Shown: piece by piece, positions 38,170-49,263 of the stretch
Position numbering within the stretch: the first letter of the stretch is position 1
Layout: every line of letters starts with the position of its first letter
Assembly (NCBI GenBank): GCA_944472135.2
Contig: OX235262.1
Span: forward strand, 85,720,903 to 85,784,902
DNA from: Trichobilharzia regenti
Lineage: Eukaryota; Platyhelminthes; Trematoda; Strigeidida; Schistosomatidae
Length of the DNA: 64,000 nucleotides
Direction of reading: 5' to 3'
Translations under genes and position numbers: made by a program
The notes under the pieces: model-generated
What the model saw: the letters and a program-made list of their open reading frames with translations, nothing else
The model's database searches: none
What the model was told of the DNA's origin: nothing

Positions 38170-38830
38170 AGGGATTTGAAAGAGGTTACTTCATTCACTC
38201 ACTTGTCTAGCATGGAGCATTGTCTCAACTACAGGAATGGAGGAACGGACGAGGATGTCAAATCGAGCAAGAATCAGGAAGGCGAGAAACACATCAACCT
38301 GAAATCAATCTGGAAATCTTCGTCACTCAGCCAGGATCAACAACAAAATTCAGTCGGATTTTCAATACAAACACGTCAAGTCAGTCAGTTCTTCTATACG
38401 GGTCAGAAACTTTGCGGGCGGGCGTGTCACAAAGAATATTTTCAACAGCTAGTGGCAGACCTTTATCAACCAACAACTGTCTTCGCTGGATCTATACTGG
38501 AGATCAGATGGCCGGGCCGGAAAGAATCGCCAAGAAGAAACTACGGCTGGGAACAAAGAAGACAAGAACCAATCGTCAACCAACAAATATGCAGGAGAAA
38601 GTGGAGATGGATGGGACACTCGCTGAGGAGACCGCTGGGTGACATCGCGCGTCAGGCCGTTGCTCGAGTGGAACACGAAAGGGAGGCGGCGTGTGGGTCG
38701 TCGGTGCAAGGGTGACATGGAGGAGATGGTGTGAAGAGGAGTTGAAAGAGTATGGACTAACATGGATGCAGGTGAAATGTACAGCAGAAGACAGAAGTGG
38801 CAAGTGGAGACGTGCAGTTGAAGCCCTATG
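38170..38830 (+). pseudogene. RTE copy B, C-terminal domain remnant
   Basis: Broken frames match the RTE C-terminus: EVTSFTHLSSM, RKWRWMGHSLRRPLGDIARQAVARVEHERE, and a CKGDMEE-like end. The long open frames here (38176-38715, 38220-38642) partly overlap the true frame and partly shadow it. Confidence 0.75.
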
Positions 38831-38867
38831 TTCCACTAGGAACCCAAGGGAGCAATAATAATAATAA

Positions 38868-38879
38868 TGAGACAAAATT
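38868..38879. repeat. Right TSD of RTE copy B
   Basis: This is an exact repeat of 36276-36287, directly after the TAA tail. Confidence 0.85.
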
Positions 38880-39294
38880 CCAAGAGTTACCTACATAGAA
38901 AGTGACTGACTTCAAATATGTTTACTTTGTGAACTTATTAGGATTGTGATTTGCACTTGTTTCGATAGTATGTGCTTCAGTCATAGTCCAGTTATATGAC
39001 ACATACTTATTATTATTAAATGTAATTTAACGTAGCAGCTTAGTTCTTATGAATTAAGAGTGAAATACAGAAGAGCAGAACTGCTCGTTTGTAGATGTTC
39101 ATTGTGATTAAAGTGAATAAAGTAATTAACAAAAATAGGACATTCAGAATAACTGAGAAAGAAAAGAAGATTAAAACTGGAATTCTACGAAAATAGCAAC
39201 AAGGGGTTATTTGAAGTATCACATGTCACAGCACTTCACTTAAAACCAAATAAGGCTTTCGATGTCAAGAAAGATTATTATAAAACATAAAGGA

Positions 39295-39365
39295 CTCTGT
39301 CTACTGCGGATCGAACATCGGATCTCGTGCTCCATTGGCGAGTATTCTGCTACTGCATCATCTAT
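39295..39365 (-). mobile_element. Degenerate tRNA-like SINE head
   Basis: The minus strand reads gatgcagtagcagaatactcgcc (A-box-like), then a B-box-like gttcgatccgc, ending cagtagacagagtcc. It has tRNA-like spacing but no recognisable body. It lies just upstream of the duplicated segment starting at 39396. Confidence 0.45.
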
Positions 39366-39395
39366 GCTTTTCGTAGCTTGATAACACAGGCTTTA

Positions 39396-39938
39396 TAAGG
39401 GATACCATTTCTCTGTCATCTTTTCACTGTAATTATGGTCCACACAAGTGATGAAAATATTAGGATCATTCAAACTCCTCGAGGACTCTGAAGATAATCT
39501 CCGAAAACTTGTTCAGAGAATTCTGAGCTAGGGGTCTATCACAACCTCGTATGGAAGAAAATACGGTGATAAAATATGACAAATATCCTAAAGTAAAGGT
39601 TTCCCATTAGTAATCTATTTGAGAACAATGTAAAATCGGCGTCATTTTGAAAAAGACAACTTACGCAATGGATTGTCTAAATGAATGTGTTAGAAATATA
39701 ACATGAACTGTTCTCATTTACAGAACCACAGGACAGTTTAATTTCATCAACTGGCTGTTTTTCATATTACAAATCAAATGTACTATATATATGAGGAAAC
39801 ATGTTGATTATATAGATTCAAAACTTGATACAAGAAGGGCATGTTATACTGAAGTGGTGATCAACATTCATATTTGTTATACAGGCGCATACATCTTGAC
39901 ATGATAATATGTCTCATATCCTCCTTCAGTTAGACAAA
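39396..39938. repeat. Duplicated segment, second copy, left part
   Basis: This matches 29498-30042 in the same orientation with few substitutions and is cut at ttagacaaa by the PLE insertion. It resumes at 42172. Confidence 0.88.
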
Positions 39939-42171
39939 TTGAAACCAGATATCATTCCTAACACAGAAGTAGCATCAAGTTCATTAGATAAGACGACAGC
40001 TGAAGAGTTTCGAACTCAATGTGCATTAAACCTTAAGAAACAATAGAAGGTACAGTCAAACTTAACAAAATCGTGAAGATTAACTCTAATTACTCTTGAA
40101 AAGGATAAAAACATTGATATCACAGTAGCTGATAGAAGGAACTCTACAATGGTTTTGGATAAATCTGATTATATAAAATAGTCACTGAACACACTGAAAC
40201 TGGTCCAAATGAGGGAATTAAGAAGCCTGTAGTTCCAGTAATGAATGGGGTTAAGAAATCTACAGCAGATTTTAAACACAGTATGGAGCTATCACTATGT
40301 GAGTCTAAGTATCTTAATTTAGTGCCTGAAACTAATAACGCTAGTTGAATATATTGTACTGTCAAAATACATAAACCAGGTTACCTCAAACGTCCAATAG
40401 TAGATTACAGAAGTACACTTATATATGAATTATCAAAACACTTAGGTCGAATACTATGTCTCATTAGAAATCATTCAAACTCTAACTAATGAAAAGAAAA
40501 CTTAATGACATTCAATTAGAGAATGATGAAAAAATGGTTAGTTTTGATATAACTGGTTTTTACACTAATATACCAATCAATATGGCCTTAGAAGCGGTTA
40601 AAATGGGACAAACGTCTGATCCCGAAATTAGTCATAGGACATAGCTGCCTATTGAAGGAATTATTTTAGGGATTCAGTTATGCCTCATATCTATTATCTT
40701 TAAATTCCAAGGCGAAATGTACAGACAAACAGGAGGTGTAGCAATGGGATCACCAATATCCCCTATCGTAGCAGATATATTTATGGACAGCTGGGAAAAT
40801 ATGGCTCTTAATACATTCAGCTAATCCTACTCCGAAAATATGGTGGAGATATGTGGATGACACTTTCACAGTGTTAAAAACAGAACATATCTCAAGCTCT
40901 TGACACATATAAACTAACTAGTGGAGGAAATCAAATTCACATTTGAATCACAAAAATGAACAAGGAGAATTAGCTATGTTATACTGTAATAGAAGAAGTT
41001 AAGCTGCACACTAGCGTTTATAAGAAGCCAACACATTCCAATAGACATTTAGGCTCTAATTCATCTCATCCATTGTCTGTAAAGGCTGGCTTAGTTAAGT
41101 ATCTAACACACCGAGCAGTAGCACTAAGTAATACAGCAAAAAGCCTAAACGATGAAATGAAACAGCAAGAATAAGCGTTGGAGTCAAATAACTATCCTAT
41201 AAAATTCATTAGGAATATAAAAAAGGTCAAAAGCAAGATAAAAATAATTGTGAAACTACTAGTGATAACATAAATAAGAGAGAATATAAGTCATCTACAT
41301 TTATACCATATAAGGAGGGTACATCTAAAAAACCCTACGTAGGATTCTTAATAAGGCAGAAATTAGGGTGGCATTTAGACGTACAGCTTCACTCAGAGAC
41401 TAGCTCTGTAGGTTGAATGACCCTGTAGGTTGACCCAAGTTAACAAATTAATATAATTTACAAAATACTTTGCAGTGACCGTGAGTTAGGTTAACTACAT
41501 AGTTCAAAATAGTAGATCCGTGATAGTCAGATTGTCAGAACATAAGAATTTAGCTAAGGCTAGAAAGATTGACCCCGAGATAATAAGTAATTCAGAAAAA
41601 TGCTCAGCAATTGCACTACATGCATTAACACACAACCACAAAATAAAGTGCGAGAGGGTTAAGATTCAAAGAAGTATTCTATATAGGTAGAGAGAGATTG
41701 ATTACTGAACCCTGTTTCATTGAGTCTACACCCAACACATGCAACATAAATGCCTCAGCGCAAATACCAGAGATATGAAAGATATTGTTACCATCAGTAA
41801 AATCAAAGGATAATAAATAATGTTAAAATGCATTCACTTCACATTATAACATTCGAACAAGTTATTTATTTTAGTATAAAAACATCGTATATTCCATCTT
41901 ATTGTATTTGATTGATAACACTAATGTTATTTCCGAATTTAATTAATCTTACATTGATTTTATTCAAATGTCTGATCAATTTCACTCATGTCAATAAATG
42001 GAGCAAAAAGTTGTATAGGTGACTTGGTATGATAATGAGCAATAATTTGTGCTCGAAACGTCATCAGTTAATATTACTGTAAAGTACTGTGTGATTTACC
42101 GAAATAAAATCTTATCCATAATGGAGTTATACTCGACCACAGTGCTTAAGTTTTACCCTTATATCAATAAC
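39939..42171 (+). mobile_element. Penelope-like element inserted into the duplicated segment
   Basis: About 2.23 kb is absent from the otherwise matching sequence at 30038-30042. The pentamer acaaa occurs once at the empty site and on both sides of the insertion (39934-39938 and 42172-42176), consistent with a short TSD. The content is a PLE protein in broken frames, then a noncoding 3' region with a cgaaacgtcatcag motif about 100 bp before the end. The element seems 5'-truncated, since the protein begins with the region before the RT finger motifs and no N-terminal part is visible. Confidence 0.88.
40085..41780 (+). pseudogene. PLE reverse transcriptase + GIY-YIG protein, decayed
   Basis: In order, across shifting frames, the readable parts are as follows: a DKG-like finger region (EKDKNIDITVADRRNSTMVL, about 40095-40155); YCTVKIHKPGYLKRPIV (about 40355); RT motif A (EKMVSFDITGFYTNIPINMA, about 40530-40590); motif B (GGVAMGSPISPIVADIFM, about 40735-40790); and motif C (WWRYVDDTF, about 40840-40866). 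The KPTHSNRHL and HPLSVKAGLV linker follows, then a GIY-YIG remnant (VRLSEHKNLAKARKIDPE; HALTHNHKI, about 41525-41645). Stops and indels are frequent, yet the YVDD tetrad is intact. The family integrates by target-primed reverse transcription using the GIY-YIG nuclease. This lineage differs from the one at 58-61 kb. Confidence 0.88.
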
Positions 42172-42871
42172 ACAAAATGAAAGACTAAATATGTGATTGA
42201 CAGTTGCTATTCAGCATGAATCCTCTAGTGAGGCTGAAAATGAATCGTACTCCCGTGACTCCAATTGTTGTATGTGTTTACCGCATTATGAATTCAGCCT
42301 TGTGATTCATACTGAGTGAGGGAAATAAAGTTGAGGGAGAGTGCAAAAGCTATATGGATTTTATGCCACGGTAGTGGTTTCTTCAGAGAGTATAAATGTT
42401 AGGTGAAGCTCTAATAGAAAGGATCTGGAAATTCATATTTGAATTCGGAATCTGAAATTGGATCACTTGAAAATATTTTTGTGATTTAACATCATAACTG
42501 AAATGAGTGCGACAACAAAATGTAATTATGCAGCATAGGGGTAATAACAGGGCTATTTCGTTAACCTACCAGACATAACGTGAATTCATGTGATTGGCAG
42601 AAATTTGTATAGATGTACTTGTAACAATATTGAGAAATATGTTAACCCCCAGTATTTTGACATCGTATCACTTTCATCACACATAGGTGGATTCTAAACC
42701 AGTAAGCCATTGGATCAGAGTGTACTTTGGTTTTCAAAATCACGGAAACTGCTGAAGAGCTTACTGAAGCTCACACTGATGTGCAACATAATGACTAAGT
42801 ATGCTACTTTATTGTAAGCGGTGTCATACTTAGACATAAAGACATATTTAGACATACAGCTGATTATTCAC
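42172..42871. repeat. Duplicated segment, second copy, right part
   Basis: This matches 30038-30733. After about 42830 identity falls off and the flanks diverge by 42871, which marks the right end of the shared segment. Confidence 0.88.
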
Positions 42872-45800
42872 TCTATTCTTAATTGTGACTTAATGATGGC
42901 TAATATGGTAAAACGGAAATTTCGTATTTGGTTTTGGGGGATGGGAACAACAAGTGACTTCCGTTAGTTCTAAAGTGATAAATACCGAGGCTTATTGGAA
43001 TTTGTTACCATTTTATTAATTAGAAAAAATCTCAAACACAGTTCGGAAATTAATTTAAAGAAGAGAAATTTCACGAAAATTGCAACTGATAATGCTTCGG
43101 AGTGCTGGACATCCTGGTACTGTACTTGAGAATATAAATAGCGTTTGCTTCCACGAAAATTTCGTTTTGATAAATGGCTGCAACCATTAGGGGTGGATAG
43201 TCTGAATATGATATCTTAAAATACCACTGTGTATATTTTGCTTTCAGGGTGAGATTTTCTAGCCTGAAATTTACGTTGAATTTTTTGATGAAAATCCTGC
43301 TAGGTAAGACATTATAAGAAATACTCAGAATTTCCACCCAGCTACATAGAACCACGTGACCGTGGAAACACACAGAAATGAATAACCGTCCTACTATCTG
43401 TTGATATAGATTTGTACATGGAAAGTAGTTATAAGCCGCGGAGATTAAGTTCTAAAAATAATAGCTGAATATTTGTTTGCAAGATTTAAGTCAACATTTA
43501 TTTCAAATGAAATGAACTCATACATATTAGAAATACATTCAAATGTTTTTTGTAATTTGGCCATTTAAGACGCCATATGAGTTATGTTGGTTCATGCTAA
43601 TAAACGTCTGATAATACGATTGTTCGAAAAGAGTTTTGATTCTGCAAGGTGTGGGAATTCTATCTACAAAGTCAGTAAACGGTTTTTCACACATGCCAGT
43701 AATGCTATAATGGAATTTATGCACCTGTGGTTATCACTACAATTCCTATGACGCTGGAAACCTTGAAATCATGTTAGGCACTAGAGTTATTTATGGTTAC
43801 ACAGATTACAGTGATGCATCGTTTTATTGCTTTCATTTAGCTATCTTCTTTTCATTTGTATAGATTCCATGTGTTGCTGTGCGATTTGTCTCACTTAACA
43901 GACTGCTCATACCTAATTCACTAATCGGAATAGTGAGTGATATCAAATTCGGTTATACTTATTTAAGACTACTTTTTAAAAAAATGTAAAAATCTACTTA
44001 TGTATGGTCCAGTCGTAGATCATTTATAGTATGGATACAAAATATAAGCTAATTCAATATCTTTAAAACATACCAGCTTCGTTTTCTTGAACCAATACTG
44101 AAATACACAAGAGCAACACTACTCCTTTGCAGATAATCATTGTTATTAAAATATGGGCCAGCGATACATCTCTTTATATACTGAAAAGTGCTGATGTTTA
44201 CAACCTAGATGATTTCTTTTAAATATATTTTGGCATTTTCAATTTGTAATCTCTGTTGCAGCATCTTCCTTGGTTTTTTTTTTAACAAATAAATGTTGTA
44301 TCTTTGAAACAGTTCAATAATCTTATCGCCTACTGCAAAACAATTCTTGTTATCATCTGAGGCACTAAAAGAATATGCTCACAAAAGCGTGATTTTCAGA
44401 CAACATTCAAACAAGCATAGATTTCTTTTCTTCATTCATGCCTGTAGACAAATTACAACTTATTAACATCAATTCAATCTTGTTCAGTACCAGAATTTCC
44501 ATAAATAAATTAGTGACATATTCCATAGAGAAAATTCAATTGGGCATAATTTATGCACGCAACACTATAGAAATTATGAAAGCCAGTTAGAATGTAGGGT
44601 CATAATGAAGTAGATAGAACAGTCATATTCACAGAAGCTTCGGAAAAACAAAAGTAGTTAGGCTTCAGGGACTAGTCTTTAGATGATTTTAGTGTGAATT
44701 TGAGTGTTGAGAAGGAAGAAAAACTTCGCTCTAGAATGTGTTAAATACTTGTGTGGAGTTGTTTATTGAAACTTGAGGAAGCAGTCACCCACCAGATATG
44801 TTGTTTGTTTGTGGAATATTCTGATTTTCTTGTCAGAGAAATTCAGTGATAAATTACAGTGAATATCATGGAAATTTATTGGCCTGTGATATCTGCATCA
44901 CAGGGGATGTACAGAAAGAGATTGTGAAAAAACAAGTATCGAGAACTGTCGATGTGTGAACCTTGGAAGCAACCAAGAAATTCAACTTTGAATGAGTATT
45001 ATGAATACAACTGTTTCTCAACTACTGTCCATCGAGACATAAAAATCGATGATCGCCCACTTCAACACTCTTCAGACATTTAGTAGACATAGAAATATAA
45101 ACTGAGAAGGTAAGATTTATCTCCCCAAGTAAAAAGGAGAGTTATCTAGAATATACAGCCTTCTATAGAGTCAGTCTGCACGGCTAATAAATTACAAGAT
45201 AGAAGTCATGTGTATTAGAGTGAGGAAACAATTGCGTCCATGTAAATGACCAGTCAATTTAATGAAGAAATTGTTTGTTAATGTTTAATTATAAGGCGGA
45301 ATAGGGAAGCAACAAATGGGATACGCTAGACGTGAGTTCAAGGAGTGACAAGTAATTACCATGAAGACTGATAAACGTGACGGTGCGTTGTGAACACGGA
45401 AGTACTACAGGTGAACGATTACTAATTGATCAAGAATTCTAGGGAGTGCAGAGAATAGCACCGTGTGTGAACATAATTATTTTATAGAATCAACATTTTC
45501 ATTCATTACTTTTTCATTGATCAAAACAATCTTTTATCCGGTGAACATGAACGGAGATACATGTTGTTGTCAATTTTTATTGACTGTATATTGTCTGAGT
45601 ACTTTGATCTTATATTGTTTACTAAAGGTCATGTAGAATGAATGTGAGTATCCAGGGTGTATTGTTGACTACACTGCAGACAGTATTTTTAATCTTCTAT
45701 TTACTGTCACAAATATTTTTAAAACCAAATGGCGTTGAATATAGAATCTTGTTTTGTTTTGAAATGTAGATGATTGTTTTGAAAGCCTTATCCTGAAACG

Positions 45801-46655
45801 TGCCGATTTGGTGAACGTGTCACACTGTATATGTGAGCTGATCAAATTGTGGATATCTGCAGCAGCTCAGTGTAATCAAATCTGAAACTTTCTTCACCAT
45901 TCACAAAATTATATATTGAAATGTAGTTTGGCATTCTCGTTTAGTTCTCTACAGAAGTTTGATTGGAAACGGTCATTCAAACCTTCAGTTATATATGGGA
46001 ACTAAGGGATCTGACTATTTCGGAAGGATGGTAAACAAAAGAATTTGTGAAATGTAATGGTTGGAACAAAATTCAACACATCTTAGCTCACTTGTGATCG
46101 CTCAATAATCAGAGTCCTATGGTGTTGAGCCTATCTTTGACTTCAAGTGGATGGAATGATGAGGACAGCAGATGACTGGATTTGGCGGTTGTTTGGATTG
46201 TGAGAATAGTGTTCATTTGTGTGAGGAAGAGTTCTGATGATAATGGCTTGTACACATGAGACTGTTATGATAGAGTTGATGAGTAATCAATATTCATCAC
46301 TGTTCTCTATATAAGCAGCTGAAGACGGACAATTCATCCCTGATGAATGTCGCTTATCCAGTCAGCATCATTCCAACTACACGCTATTGCACAGATCACG
46401 ATGTCAACACAAAGCCATTCTAACGAATAATCTTGATTATTGAGTTGAAAGCTCATTAGGCGTCTAAATAGAAAGCATGTAGACGAACTGTATTTCCACT
46501 AGGTTAATTATATTATAACACTGGCTGCTATGGCATCCTAGTCTAATTGAATATCTGTTTTCATGAAATACATTGAATACTTCACATAATACATACACTG
46601 ATGCTATGTAGGCAACTGTATTTCAATACTGTATTTCAGTTCCCTCAAAATATCT
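42872..46655. other. AT-rich stretch, nothing recognised
   Basis: No retroelement or RNA motif found. Minus-strand open frames at 43071-43373 (100 codons) and 43539-43724 lack recognisable domains. Both have plausible splice-like edges, but such edges are common in AT-rich DNA. Confidence 0.4.
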
Positions 46656-47417
46656 CGAAGGAGGGAATGATGCCTAATGACTGAAGGAAAAGTTACCTCG
46701 TGAAACTACCAAAGAAGGGCGACTTACGCCTCACTCTGCAAGAACTGGCGAGGAATCATGCTCCTAGAGACGCCAAGTAAAATCCTGAGTCGCATCATCC
46801 TGGAGAGATTGAAGGACGCACTGCATACAGAATTCTGACCAAAACAAGCTGGCTTCATTCAGGAAAGTCAGGCAAATCATGTTCTGACCAAATTGCAATC
46901 ATCACAGAACAAAGCATGGAATGGCGATCAAACCTCTACCTCAACTTTACAGACTTTGCGAAGGCCTTCGACAGCGTTGACCACGAAGCAATTTGGAAAC
47001 TACTCGAGTACTATGGCGTATGGTGCCCAAATATTCATCAACCTTATTCAACAGCTGTACGACAAAGGCACATGTCAAGTCATCCACAACGGAAAACACA
47101 GAGAGGCGTTTGGAGTAAACACAGGAGTGAGACAAGGGTGCTGGCTTATTATCACCAATGAAATTCCTAATTGTGGTGGACTGACTGGATTATGCGTCAG
47201 AGAGTGAGTGGGAAACGAGAAGACAGGGATAGCCTGGACCGACCGACGTGGAGAAGCTAGAAGATCTGGATTTGGCGCGTGGATGATTTATGTTTGATGT
47301 CACTGTCACAAAATAAAAGACTTACAGGCGAAAACCGACCGACAGACTGGTCGAAGAAGCAGCCGGCGAAGCCAGGTCTCCAGGTGAAAATAGACAAGAC
47401 GGAGGTTTTGAAAATAA
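46656..47417 (+). mobile_element. RTE-clade LINE, truncated copy C, left part
   Basis: Homology to copy B starts inside the reverse transcriptase (gaaggagggaatgatgccta) and runs to ggttttgaaaataa. It shares copy B's private changes: the gatgcctaatgactga break, ctcctagagacgcc, DFAKAFDSVDHEAIW, the gtatggtgccc shift, and caatgaaattcc. At attgcaatcatcacag it follows copy A. Copies B and C are therefore siblings, not a direct duplication of each other. The RT frames (46893-47207 and 46916-47161) are broken at the same place as in B. Confidence 0.9.
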
Positions 47418-47809
47418 ACGAAATATTCCCATAGTGAGTCATAAGAAAAGGCACAAACAGCGAAGAAAATTTTTTTTTTCGACGATTCATTTTCATGAGC
47501 TGTACAATCGTAATTATAATTAAACACATAAGTTTATGACCAATCAGATACTGGTAAACTTTGTCCTTGAAAATTCTACTACATAGTGTGAGGTGTAAGA
47601 AGGGATGACTAATTGTAAGTTAGAAAGGAGACAGAAGTTGGCATGACCTAATAAGTGTGAGATAATGACTAATCAATAAGCTAGTGTAGAATGGACAGGA
47701 ACTAATGGAAAGGCTATAAAGTATTTTTTATAAGATCTGTGTGAAAAGCAATGTTATTAATAAACAGTCATAGAGTAATAATAAAATGTGGAAGGTGGGA
47801 ATAGTAATA

Positions 47810-47872
47810 GTAATAAAAGTATTAAGAACAGTAATAATAATAATAACAATAATAATATTAATAATAATAGTG
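47810..47872. repeat. AAT-rich trinucleotide run
   Basis: An imperfect AAT/ATA microsatellite within the 3' region of the PLE fragment. Confidence 0.7.
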
Positions 47873-47915
47873 TACTTACATATTAAAAGAGAGGAGAAAA
47901 ATTATAGTAGGAAAT

Positions 47916-48518
47916 TTACTCTGGCCATGGTAGGGCTAGAGAATGTATGTATCGTTTTTGTATGCATAGGTCCGGTTTTATGTCACGAATAGCTAATGCC
48001 TCAGCCATGTACAGATGTGGTATCCGGAGTCCTTTTGTATGATATTGAGGGACTCTGTGTACCACTGTGAAGCATTCGTGTGGGGGTGCTCGATGTCCGG
48101 AGATAACAAGGTGTTCGAGGATTGAGCTGTTGCTATTCTTCTTTTCTCCTCTGGCTAACCAAGCTGGGCAGTGTTCCAGGATACGTTTGTGGACTTGACG
48201 TTGCGTACGGCCGATATACTTTGCTCCACACGAGCAAGTGAATTGATAAATACACATTGAAGTGGCCAAAGGCGGTATCTTGTCCTTAACGTTAGACTGG
48301 ATTAACTGTCTGCAGGAGAATGTTATACGTAGAGTGGCTGTTGGGAATGTCTTCTTCAGACTTTTTGAAAGGCGGTTTCTGAGAATTTCCGCTGCTATGT
48401 CACCTTTGAATTCTAGGTTCATGAAGAGAGTCTTCTTAGGAACCGTTGTGATATTTGGCACCGGGAGCTTCTCCTTCATGTTTTTGTCGATGAATCTTGG
48501 CGGATACCCGGATACCCG
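47916..48518 (-). pseudogene. PLE C-terminal protein with intact GIY-YIG motif
   Basis: The open frame of about 200 codons extends upstream of its first Met (48479) to the truncation point, beginning SGYPPRFIDKNM, the usual PLE linker. It contains an RT-to-nuclease spacer (EILRNRLSKSLKKTFPTATLR). The GIY-YIG start follows (CIYQFTCSCGAKYIGRTQRQ) with HKRILEHCPAWL, then the Glu/His region (SSILEHLVISGHRAP). The end is marked by AEALAIRDIKPDLCIQKR. The Cys-x-Cys-Gly before KYIGRT distinguishes it from the 1.4-kb and 58-61-kb lineages. The frame is free of stops, but without RT and 5' end it cannot act alone. Confidence 0.85.
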
Positions 48519-48520
48519 TT

Positions 48521-48780
48521 ACTCAGCCAGGATCAACAACAAAATTCAGTCGGATTTTCAATACAACCGTCACGTCAGTCAGTTCTTCTATACGGATCAG
48601 AAAATTGGGGGGCGGGCGGGTCACAAAGAATATTTTCAACAGCTAGTGGCAGACCTTTATCAACCAACAACTGTCTTCGCTGGATCTATACTGAAGATGA
48701 GAAGGCCGGACAGAATCGCCAAGAAGAAACTATGGCTGGGAACAAACAAAGCAAGAACCAGTCGCCCAACAAATATTCAG
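48521..48780 (+). mobile_element. RTE copy C, right part
   Basis: This resumes RTE homology at actcagccaggatcaacaac and follows the C-terminal domain coding sequence to ccaacaaatattcag. It then stops without the 3' end. A G-rich slippage tract (ttggggggcgggcggg) sits at the same place as the shorter tract in copies A and B. Confidence 0.85.
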
Positions 48781-49052
48781 TGTTAGTCTCTGTGTTATCC
48801 TGTGTCTGTCGGATAGCTTAAGTAGATTTTTTATTTGAAGTGGTCTTAACGATGGTTGGTCTGGTCTACGGATATTTTCCTAGAGTTGGATTTATAAATG
48901 ACGGTATGTGCGGTGATAGTAATGGTGTCAATATCAGTAATCACTGGAAGGCAATACTCTACGTATTATATGGATCAACAAATGATAAGTCTGTGATTGA
49001 CGAGAAAATAAAAAAAATAAAATCTATCAAGTGAATATATATAGCTATATAT
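48781..49052. other. Unassigned stretch between RTE C and repeat
   Basis: It includes an open frame (48840-49034, +) of 64 codons with no recognised domain. A short inverted AT run (tatatatagctatatata) ends it just before the repeat at 49053. Confidence 0.35.
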
Positions 49053-49255
49053 ATGCTGAGATTTTGTAAATTCGTGTTTAATAATACTTCGAGAAAGGTA
49101 TTAGCATTAAATAGCGAAACGTCAGTAAAAACAATATCGTTTTGTTTTTCATTCATTGGGAAATACAAAAACTTTTATTGTAATGAATATCATATACCCA
49201 ATTCCCAAATCTTTTCAAACCGTTAAAAGTGAACTTGGTTTGGACATATACATCC
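49053..49255. repeat. Interspersed repeat, copy 2 (partner at 2440)
   Basis: Same orientation and boundaries as 2440-2665 (start atatatgctgagattttg, end cttggtttggacatata). It lies directly upstream of a CR1/L2-like LINE fragment here but not at 2.4 kb, so the two are independent. Confidence 0.7.
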
Positions 49256-49263
49256 GTTGTACC

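Larger units (their letters stand above)
36288..38867 (+). mobile_element. RTE-clade LINE with internal deletion (copy B)
   Basis: This is the same subfamily as copy A, with a full 5' UTR (same start aacctcgccag) and a full 3' end with (TAA)n, bounded by a perfect 12-bp TSD. About 0.8 kb is missing. After the endonuclease residue run RQPQTLMDKI (about 36960-36970) the sequence jumps to the linker (acctgaggacat..atatcagataacc), so the second half of the endonuclease and much of the linker are gone. Because both termini are intact and flanked by a TSD, the deletion probably predates or accompanied insertion. If so, the copy was mobilised in trans. Confidence 0.92.
47418..48520 (-). mobile_element. 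Penelope-like element, 5'-truncated, inside RTE copy C
   Basis: About 1.1 kb in reverse orientation separates the two parts of RTE copy C. It consists of a PLE C-terminal coding part (48518 down to 47916) and a noncoding 3' region (47915 down to 47418) that includes an AAT-rich run. About 211 bp of RTE sequence (copy B equivalents 38114-38324) is missing at the site, so the insertion came with a target deletion, or a later rearrangement removed it. No TSD is visible. A related noncoding 3' region lies at 27770-28075. Confidence 0.8.
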
